NCBI GenBank assembly: GCA_964650735.1
Contig: CAZYUT010000127.1
Span: forward strand, 1 to 5,933
Source: Dichotomicrobium sp964650735
GTDB taxonomy: Bacteria; Pseudomonadota; Alphaproteobacteria; Rhizobiales; Rhodomicrobiaceae
Length of the DNA stretch: 5,933 nt
Direction of reading: 5' to 3'
Below are positions 1 through 5,933 of the stretch, piece after piece (positions within the stretch are counted from its first letter, which is position 1; each line of letters opens with the position of its first letter). The notes beneath the pieces were generated by a model. The model was not told the origin of the DNA. It made no database searches and saw only the letters and a program-made list of their open reading frames with translations. A program made the position numbers and the translations under genes.

Positions 1-709
<709 letters not shown>

Positions 710-717
710 TAACCGGC

Positions 718-723
718 TCTCCT
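718..723 (-). promoter_or_regulatory. Ribosome binding site of recA
   Basis: On the minus strand the sequence reads AGGAGA, followed by 8 bases and the ATG at 709. This is a strong Shine-Dalgarno match at good spacing. It decides the recA start in favour of 709 over the in-frame ATG at 691. Confidence 0.8.
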
Positions 724-783
724 AATAGCCCAGTTGCGCGCGGCTAAGACAATACCGGCCCTACCCGTTTATCGTCTCGCCGT

Positions 784-812
784 TTTATTTCACATCACGC
801 AAGGCGTGGCAA
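784..812 (-). promoter_or_regulatory. Possible sigma-70-type promoter for recA
   Basis: In the 117-bp gap between the kinase-like gene and recA, the minus strand carries TTGCCA (807-812; five of six matches to TTGACA), a 17-base spacer, and AATAAA (784-789; four of six matches to TATAAT). Transcription from here would leave a leader of roughly 70 bases. A small perfect inverted repeat, CACGC-3-GCGTG (796-808), overlaps the -35 element. It lacks a T-run on either strand, so it is not a convincing terminator, though it could be a protein site. The call rests only on consensus matching. Confidence 0.35.
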
Positions 813-826
813 GAATGGCGCGCGGA

Positions 827-2380
827 TTACGAATCGCGTAAACCATGCGTGCGCAGCAGCTCCCCGGCTCTCTCGCGCACCTCGTCCGGCGCGCCCGAAG
901 CGTCAATCCGCGCCCAGGCGATCTCGCCGGGATCAAAGCCCAACTGCTTGCGCACCACCGCCGCGCCCGCGTCTGATGCGTCAGCCTCGCGCGATTCGAC
1001 CCGCGCGACCAATGTCTCCTCCGGAGCGGTTAGCCACATGCCCACAAATTCCGCGCCTGTCTCCGCAGCAATGGTCCTGGCATCGTCGCGCTCGAACGGC
1101 TGGGCATGCACCGCATCGAGGATAACGCTGTGCCCGGCGCGCAGCCCGGCCCGCGCCTTCTTCGCCAGCATCCGGTAGACCGTTTTCGTGACCTGCGCGC
1201 TATAGGCGCTCTCGGGCAGGCGCTGCGTTTCTCCAACGGCGAAAAGCCGCTTACGCTCGACATCGCTGCGCAGAAGGACCGCCCCGGGCGCCGCGCCGAT
1301 CTCGGGCGCAAGCGCGCGCGCCAGCGTGGATTTGCCCGTCCCGGACAGCCCCCCAATGGCGATCAGCGCCGGCTTGACCCGGTCCATAAACCGCTGGGCC
1401 AGCGCGAAATACCGTTGCGCCTCCTCGCTCTGTCCCTGATAAACCGCAGCCTTGGCCCGGATGCCCGCGCGCGTCGACAAATATATCGGCAGCGCGGCCA
1501 AACCCTCAAGGTTGCGCAAGTCGGTGTCGGCCAAAAGATAAGCGTTCAGCACGGCATTCGCGCCCTCAGGGGCGTCGCGCGCGATCAGATCCATAAGCAG
1601 GAACGCCAGATCGTCCAGCACATCCACTGTGGCGATTGCATCGTCAAACTCCACGGCGTCGAACAGCACGGGATGGCCGTCTATTCGCACCACGTTACGC
1701 AGATGCAGGTCGCCGTGGCAATGACGCACGAAGCCCTCGCGGATGCGCTGCTCCAAAAGCGGCGTCAGCTCCGCTAGCCGCGCCTCCAGGCCCATGCGCA
1801 GCGCGCGCACCTCGTCCGGCGGAAAAACATCCGGGTATTCGGCAAACGCCTCGTCATTCTGCGCAATCAGTTCGGACAGCGCCGCCACCGCCCTGCCCGG
1901 TTCGATCCGCCGCGCCGCGCCGTCATGAAAGGTGTGGACCGCGCGCGCAAGTTCGGCATAGTCTTCGCGGCCGAGCCGGCCAGCCGCCGCCAGTTCCGAA
2001 TACAGCGCGCCATCGGGGAAGCGGCGCATTTTTACGGCCCATTCCACGACCTGGCCGCTGCCCCCGATCTCGACACCGCGATCCCTGTCGTAAGTGATCG
2101 GGACCACCCCGAGATACAGGTCGGGCGCGGTGCGCCGGTTGAGCTGCACCTCGTTAACACAGGCGCGGCGGCGGGCTTCCGGGGTGGAATAGTCGAGAAA
2201 AGGAAAGACGACCGGCTTCTTGATCTTGTATGCGACGTCACCGGCGAGGAAAATCAGGGAAATGTGGGTCTCGATGCGCTCCACAGTTTCGGGGTGCCCG
2301 GGGTGGCTGTCCGGCTTGACCATGAATGCCGTGATCTCGTCCCATGACGGCAGATCGTTTTCGTGGGTATGCAAATTCAT
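827..2380 (-). CDS. Bifunctional APH-like / P-loop kinase-like protein of unknown substrate
   Basis: This 517-residue protein joins two kinase-type domains. The N-terminal part (about 25-330) resembles the aminoglycoside phosphotransferase fold. It has AYKIKKPV (50-57) as the likely nucleotide-lysine region, the catalytic-loop motif HGDLHLRN (222-229, with D224 as presumed base and N229), and a metal-binding aspartate in LFDAVEFDD (D241). The C-terminal part (about 335-500) is a P-loop kinase domain with Walker A GGLSGTGKST (343-352, K350), LLRSDVERKRLF around D373, and VILDAVH with D422. It recalls gluconate/zeta-toxin-like small-molecule kinases. This fusion (COG2187 plus COG0645 type) recurs in proteobacteria, but I know of no proven substrate, and an antibiotic-resistance role should not be assumed. 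There is no signal peptide or membrane segment, so it is probably cytoplasmic. I prefer the ATG at 2380 over an in-frame TTG at 2386 two codons upstream. The gene diverges from the dehydrogenase and ends in TAA 117 bp before recA. Confidence 0.9.
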   Translation of the reverse strand: MNLHTHENDLPSWDEITAFMVKPDSHPGHPETVERIETHISLIFLAGDVAYKIKKPVVFPFLDYSTPEARRRACVNEVQLNRRTAPDLYLGVVPITYDRDRGVEIGGSGQVVEWAVKMRRFPDGALYSELAAAGRLGREDYAELARAVHTFHDGAARRIEPGRAVAALSELIAQNDEAFAEYPDVFPPDEVRALRMGLEARLAELTPLLEQRIREGFVRHCHGDLHLRNVVRIDGHPVLFDAVEFDDAIATVDVLDDLAFLLMDLIARDAPEGANAVLNAYLLADTDLRNLEGLAALPIYLSTRAGIRAKAAVYQGQSEEAQRYFALAQRFMDRVKPALIAIGGLSGTGKSTLARALAPEIGAAPGAVLLRSDVERKRLFAVGETQRLPESAYSAQVTKTVYRMLAKKARAGLRAGHSVILDAVHAQPFERDDARTIAAETGAEFVGMWLTAPEETLVARVESREADASDAGAAVVRKQLGFDPGEIAWARIDASGAPDEVRERAGELLRTHGLRDS

Positions 2381-2391
2381 GCGCAACGGGG

Positions 2392-2397
2392 CCTTTC
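2392..2397 (-). promoter_or_regulatory. Ribosome binding site of the kinase-like gene
   Basis: On the minus strand GAAAGG lies 11 bases before the ATG at 2380 and 5 bases before the TTG at 2386. As an AAGG match to the 5' part of the anti-Shine-Dalgarno complement, the longer spacing to the ATG fits better, which supports the ATG start. The TTG cannot be excluded. Confidence 0.45.
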
Positions 2398-2438
2398 GCG
2401 TGTTTCAGAATCGCAGGACGCGCCGCCCGCGCAATCGC

Positions 2439-2458
2439 CGGGCCCATGAAGCGGCCCG
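2439..2458. repeat. Short inverted repeat in the divergent promoter region
   Basis: CGGGCC and its exact complement GGCCCG are separated by 8 bases. A further CGGGCC copy lies at 2470-2475, and CGTGCC occurs at both 2457 and 2477, exactly 20 bases apart, or about two helical turns. This could be an operator 50-70 bases upstream of the dehydrogenase start. In GC-rich DNA such short repeats also occur by chance. Confidence 0.25.
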
Positions 2459-2506
2459 TGCCGCAAACGCGGGCCTCGTGCCTGCACAGAACAGACCCTA
2501 CAGCAG

Positions 2507-5500
2507 ATGCCGCCGTTATTGAATGATGCCGGGCGGGGCCGGCTGGCTGAGCGGCTGCGCAGCGAGATCGCGGGCGAGGTGCTGTTCGACCGGTTCGACC
2601 GCGGGCGGTACGCGACCGATGCCTCGGTCTATCAGGTGTTCCCGCTCGGGGTGGTCGTACCACGCACCGAGGCTGACCTGCTGGCGATCATCGCCATCAC
2701 GGCGGAAGAGGGTGTGGCGATCACCGCGCGCGGCGGCGGGACGGCGACGGCGGGGCAGACGGTCGGCGAAGGGCTGATCATCGACTGCTCCAAATACCTG
2801 AACAGGCTGCTGTTCCACGATCTGAGCGCGATGACCTGCGCCGTGCAGCCCGGCATTACCCTCGACGCGCTCAACCGCCAGCTCGCGCCGGAGGGCGTCT
2901 GGTTCCCCGTGGACATCGCCAGCGGCAGCCGCGCCACCGTCGGCGGCATGACGGCCACGGGCGCAAGCGGCCCGCGTGGGCTGCGCTATGGCGGGATGCG
3001 CGAGAATGTGTCGGCAATCGACGCGATCCTCGCGGACGGCTCACAGGCCGTGTTCGGCGACCTGCCGGAGGATTTCCCCGACCCGGACGCGCCGGGGGTT
3101 TTCGATGACGGCCTGCTCACGCTGCTGGAGATGGGCGAACAGCACGAGGACATGATCCGGCGCGCCTTTCCCGACCTGCCGCAACGCGCCGCCGGCTATA
3201 ATCTCGACGCGCTGCTGCCCGGCCGCCAGCCGCACAACATGGCGGAACTGCTCGTCGGCTCGGAAGGCACGCTGGCGCTGTCGAAGCGGATCGAACTCAA
3301 GCTCGCGCCGCTGCCGAAGAACCGCGTGCTGGGCGTGTGCCATTTCCCCGATCTGCGCGCGGCGCTGGAGGCCGTGCCTTACCTCGTCAAACAGCAGCCG
3401 ACGGCGATCGAGCTGATGGATCAGCGGCTGCTCGCATTCGCCGCGAGCAACGCGCGCCTCGCCCCGATCCTGCGCCGCTTCATCCGCGGCGAGCCGGGCG
3501 CGGTGCTGCTGGTCGAATTCATCGGCGATGTGCGCGTCGAGAACATTCGCAAGCTGAAGGAGCTGGACGAGCTGATGGCCGGGCTTGGCCACCGCCATGC
3601 GGTCGTCGAGGCTGTCGGCGCGGAGGTGCAAAGCGCAATCTGGCATGTGCGCGACCGGGCGCTGAACCTGATGATGTCGCAGACCGGCGCTGGACGGCCC
3701 GTATCCTTCATCGACGACTGCGCGGTGCCGCTCGACCACCTCGCCGATTATGCCGAAGACCTGAGCGGGCTGCTCGCGCATCGCGGCGTCGAGACGAGCC
3801 TCTACGGCCACGCGGGGGCCGGCTGCCTGCACCTGCGCCCGGCGCTCAACCTGAAGCACGCGGGCGACGTCAAGGCGATGCGCCGCCTGGCCGAGGAGAC
3901 CTATGCGCTGGTGCGCCGCCACGGCGGCACGCACGCGGCTGCCTACGGCGACGGGCTGGCGCGCTCGGAGTTTCACGCGAGCATGTTCGGGCGCAAGGCG
4001 GCCCGCGTGTTCCGCGAGATCAAGGCGCTGTTCGACCCGGATGGGCGGCTCAACCCCGGCAAGATCACCGGCGCGCCGCGCATGGATGACCGCGAACTGT
4101 TCCGCTACCGGCCGGATTATCGCGTCCCGCCAATACAGACTTCGCTTAACTGGGCGAACGGCTTTCAAAGCGCGGCAGAGGCCTGCGACGGCAACGGCGC
4201 TTGCCGCGCGCTCGACGGCGGAGCGATGTGCCCGTCATTTCGCGTCACCCGCAACGAACGCGACAGCCCGCGCGGGCGCGCCAACACGCTGCGTCTGGCG
4301 ATTTCGGGTCAACTCGGCCCGGACGCGCTTACCGCGCCGGAGATGCTTGAGACGATGAAGCTCTGCGTGTCCTGCAAGGCATGCAAGAGCGAATGCCCAT
4401 CAGCCGTCGACATCGCCAAGATGAAAACCGAGGTGCTGAACGCCGCGCGAGAACGCCATGGCCTGCCGTTGCGCGAGCGGATGACGGCTTATCTGCCGCG
4501 CTATGCGCCCTATGCGCGCCGCTTCTGGTGGGCGCTGAATGCGAGGGATTTCGTGCCTGCGCTCGCGACGCTATCGGACATGGCGCTGGGCGTTTCCGCA
4601 CATAGGCGGTTGCCCCAGTGGAGCGCGCGTCCGTTCCTTGCCCATGAACCGGCGGGGCCAGAGGACGGGCCGGAGGTCGCGCTATTCGCCGACACCTTCA
4701 ACACCTGGTTCGAGCCGGGAAACCTGCGCGCAGCCGTCGAGGTGCTGACAGCCGCCGGACGGCGCGTGCATATCCTCCGCGCTGGCGATGAACGGCCGCT
4801 GTGCTGCGGGCGGACCTTCCTGGCGAGCGGGTTGGTGGACGAAGCGCGGGCCGAGGCGCGGCGCACGGTGCTGGCGGCAGCGCGGTTCATCGAGCGCGGC
4901 GTGCCGGTCATCGGTCTTGAGCCCGCCTGCCTGCTCACCTTCCGCGATGAATACCGCGACATGGGACTTGGCGATCCGGGCAAGCGGCTGAGCGAAAACG
5001 CCTGGCTGCTGGAAGAATACATCGCGCGCGAAGCCGACGCCGGGCGCTGGGCGCTGCTTGCCAGCCCGATCGAGGCGAAGGCGCTGATCCACGGCCACTG
5101 CCATCAGAAAGCGCTCGGCGGCATGGATGCGCTGCATACCGCGCTCGCCCAGGTGCCGGGGCTGGAGGTGGAGGCGATCGACTCAGGCTGCTGCGGCATG
5201 GCTGGCGCATTCGGCTATGCTTCGGAGAACCTCGACGCCTCCATCGACATGGCGGAACTCGCGCTGTTCCCGGCGATCCGCCGGAGCGAACGCGACGCGC
5301 TGCTGATCGCGGGCGGCTTTTCCTGCCGCCACCAGATCGCCGACGGGCTGGGCCGCAGCGTCCACCATCTGGCGATCATTCTGAACCTGGCGCGCTCGGC
5401 CGGCGGCGCGCACGCCAAGCCGCAAACCCCGGCCCGCCGCGGCCCGCTGCGCCGGAACCGGATGCTTGACTATTTCCGCGCGGGCAGCCCCAATGAAGCC

Positions 5501-5542
5501 GCGCCGCCGGCGCAGGACGACAACCGCAAAAATGGGGCATAA
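2507..5542 (+). CDS. FAD/Fe-S dehydrogenase, YdiJ-type D-2-hydroxyglutarate dehydrogenase
   Basis: This 1011-residue protein has the domain order and length of E. coli YdiJ (about 1018 residues). The likely reaction is oxidation of D-2-hydroxyglutarate to 2-oxoglutarate, with electrons leaving FAD through Fe-S centres to an acceptor not visible here. D-lactate or another D-2-hydroxyacid is the main alternative. The FAD-binding domain (about 45-270) shows ARGGGTATAGQ (74-84), GGMTATGASGPRGLRYGG (146-163) and ELLVGSEGTLA (247-257). The FAD-oxidase C-terminal domain (about 275-520) has GHAGAGCLH (H435, H442) and GDGLARSEF (E488), the expected metal/substrate site of D-2-hydroxyacid dehydrogenases. 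The Fe-S domain has C560, C566 and C575-P, then CVSCKACKSECP (C620, C623, C626, C630). Two CCG-type regions follow: PLCCGR (C766-C767) with EPAC (C808), and HGHCHQ (C865), DSGCCG (C895-C896) and GFSC (C940). The tail beyond 970 is rich in Pro, Arg and Ala. The ATG at 2507 is the only usual start codon downstream of an in-frame stop at 2447 that keeps the full N-terminus, yet it lacks a clear Shine-Dalgarno sequence. Confidence 0.92.
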   Translation: MPPLLNDAGRGRLAERLRSEIAGEVLFDRFDRGRYATDASVYQVFPLGVVVPRTEADLLAIIAITAEEGVAITARGGGTATAGQTVGEGLIIDCSKYLNRLLFHDLSAMTCAVQPGITLDALNRQLAPEGVWFPVDIASGSRATVGGMTATGASGPRGLRYGGMRENVSAIDAILADGSQAVFGDLPEDFPDPDAPGVFDDGLLTLLEMGEQHEDMIRRAFPDLPQRAAGYNLDALLPGRQPHNMAELLVGSEGTLALSKRIELKLAPLPKNRVLGVCHFPDLRAALEAVPYLVKQQPTAIELMDQRLLAFAASNARLAPILRRFIRGEPGAVLLVEFIGDVRVENIRKLKELDELMAGLGHRHAVVEAVGAEVQSAIWHVRDRALNLMMSQTGAGRPVSFIDDCAVPLDHLADYAEDLSGLLAHRGVETSLYGHAGAGCLHLRPALNLKHAGDVKAMRRLAEETYALVRRHGGTHAAAYGDGLARSEFHASMFGRKAARVFREIKALFDPDGRLNPGKITGAPRMDDRELFRYRPDYRVPPIQTSLNWANGFQSAAEACDGNGACRALDGGAMCPSFRVTRNERDSPRGRANTLRLAISGQLGPDALTAPEMLETMKLCVSCKACKSECPSAVDIAKMKTEVLNAARERHGLPLRERMTAYLPRYAPYARRFWWALNARDFVPALATLSDMALGVSAHRRLPQWSARPFLAHEPAGPEDGPEVALFADTFNTWFEPGNLRAAVEVLTAAGRRVHILRAGDERPLCCGRTFLASGLVDEARAEARRTVLAAARFIERGVPVIGLEPACLLTFRDEYRDMGLGDPGKRLSENAWLLEEYIAREADAGRWALLASPIEAKALIHGHCHQKALGGMDALHTALAQVPGLEVEAIDSGCCGMAGAFGYASENLDASIDMAELALFPAIRRSERDALLIAGGFSCRHQIADGLGRSVHHLAIILNLARSAGGAHAKPQTPARRGPLRRNRMLDYFRAGSPNEAAPPAQDDNRKNGA

Positions 5543-5547
5543 CCAGA

Positions 5548-5933
5548 ATGATCGTTCTCTATGGGCGCGCCAATTCCTCGAACGTCCGCAAGGTTCTGTG
5601 GCTCGCTGAAGAGATCGGGCTGGAGATCGACCGGCGCGACTACGGCCGCGGCTACGCGACGACCGACACGCCGGAATTCAAGGCGCTGAACCCAAACGCC
5701 AAGATCCCCGTGATGGCGGAGGACGGCTTCATTCTGTGGGAGAGCCACGCCATTTTGCGCTATCTGGCGGCGAAATATGGTCCGGACTGGTACCCCGCAG
5801 AGCTTCAGCTTCGCGCGCGCGTCGATCAGTGGCTCGACTGGGTCATGGGCGAAATCCAGGAGCCGCTGCGGCAGTTGTTTTTCCCGCTGCATGTCAAGCC
5901 CGGCTCCGACCCTGAAGGCATCCCGGTCGCCGA
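5548..5933 (+). CDS. Glutathione S-transferase family protein, C-terminus cut by window edge
   Basis: The frame gives 128 residues and runs off the right edge; family members usually have about 200-220, so only the thioredoxin-fold domain and the start of the helical domain are present. Glutathione S-transferases are cytoplasmic and conjugate or transfer glutathione to electrophiles, or act as thiol reductases or isomerases. The signature parts are the N-terminal strand MIVLYGRANSSNVRKVLW (1-18) with N9/S10/S11 in the active-site position, NPNAKIPV (48-55) with the conserved cis-proline P54, and ESHAILRYLA (65-74), whose E65-S66 bind the gamma-glutamyl part of glutathione. There is no cysteine at the N-terminal active site, so it is a serine/asparagine-type member, not a beta-class Cys enzyme. 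The ATG lies 5 bases after the dehydrogenase stop with only weak Shine-Dalgarno potential (GGGG about 10 bases upstream), which suggests one transcript and translational coupling. The substrate is unknown. Confidence 0.93.
   Translation, partial: MIVLYGRANSSNVRKVLWLAEEIGLEIDRRDYGRGYATTDTPEFKALNPNAKIPVMAEDGFILWESHAILRYLAAKYGPDWYPAELQLRARVDQWLDWVMGEIQEPLRQLFFPLHVKPGSDPEGIPVA

Larger units (their letters stand above)
2381..2506. promoter_or_regulatory. Divergent intergenic region between kinase-like gene and dehydrogenase
   Basis: This 126-bp stretch separates two divergently transcribed genes, so it should hold the promoters of both. I see no convincing -35/-10 pair on either strand. It contains short inverted and direct repeats built on CGGGCC and CGTGCC (2439-2482) that could be regulator sites. 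The call as a regulatory region is inferred from gene orientation, not from recognised motifs. Confidence 0.5.

Noticed and set aside
796..808. CACGC-3-GCGTG hairpin as a terminator for the kinase-like gene
   Set aside because: The stem is only five base pairs and no T-run follows on either strand, so intrinsic termination is unlikely.
1106..1777. Plus-strand open frame of 223 codons antisense to the kinase-like gene
   Set aside because: The opposite strand encodes intact APH-like and P-loop motifs throughout. This frame has low-complexity composition and no recognisable domain.
827..2380. Aminoglycoside resistance gene
   Set aside because: The HGDLHxxN motif is shared by the whole APH/choline-kinase superfamily. 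The fusion to a P-loop kinase domain and the chromosomal setting next to recA do not suggest acquired drug resistance.
3041..4168. Long minus-strand open frame of 375 codons antisense to the dehydrogenase
   Set aside because: It lies entirely opposite a well-supported conserved gene. Its Arg/Ala/Val/Gln-rich composition with no recognisable motif is typical of antisense frames in GC-rich DNA.
5470..5892. Minus-strand open frame of 140 codons over the end of the dehydrogenase and the transferase gene
   Set aside because: The plus strand has clear glutathione S-transferase motifs here; the minus frame is a compositional shadow.

Overview
The window is GC-rich, densely coded chromosomal DNA. 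The RecA sequence and the style of the other proteins suggest an alphaproteobacterium, possibly of the Hyphomicrobiales. That placement rests on remembered family resemblance, not on a search. There are four protein-coding genes, two of them cut by the window edges. I found no RNA gene, CRISPR array, insertion sequence, integrase or other mobile element.

Layout. Positions 1-709 (minus) hold the N-terminal two thirds of recA; its C-terminal part lies beyond the left edge. A 117-bp gap (710-826) carries the recA leader, with a clear ribosome binding site and a possible promoter. Positions 827-2380 (minus) hold a two-domain protein, an aminoglycoside-phosphotransferase-like domain fused to a P-loop kinase-like domain. 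It points the same way as recA. A 126-bp divergent intergenic region (2381-2506) follows. Positions 2507-5542 (plus) hold a 1011-residue FAD- and Fe-S-containing dehydrogenase of the YdiJ / D-2-hydroxyglutarate dehydrogenase type. Five bases after its stop, a glutathione S-transferase family gene begins at 5548 and runs off the right edge.

How the genes relate. The dehydrogenase and the transferase are almost certainly co-transcribed. The first probably oxidises a D-2-hydroxyacid such as D-2-hydroxyglutarate and passes electrons from FAD through Fe-S centres. The second belongs to the thiol-dependent detoxification family, but its substrate cannot be read from sequence. On the minus strand, recA does SOS/recombination work. 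The upstream kinase-like fusion protein is widespread but, as far as I know, has no established function; it may have its own promoter in the divergent region, and recA may have its own in the 117-bp gap. I see no new multi-gene system. The points most worth a second look are the uncharacterised kinase-like fusion, the missing cysteine in the first Fe-S motif of the dehydrogenase, the absence of a normal alphaproteobacterial SOS box upstream of recA, and the lack of a Shine-Dalgarno sequence before the dehydrogenase.
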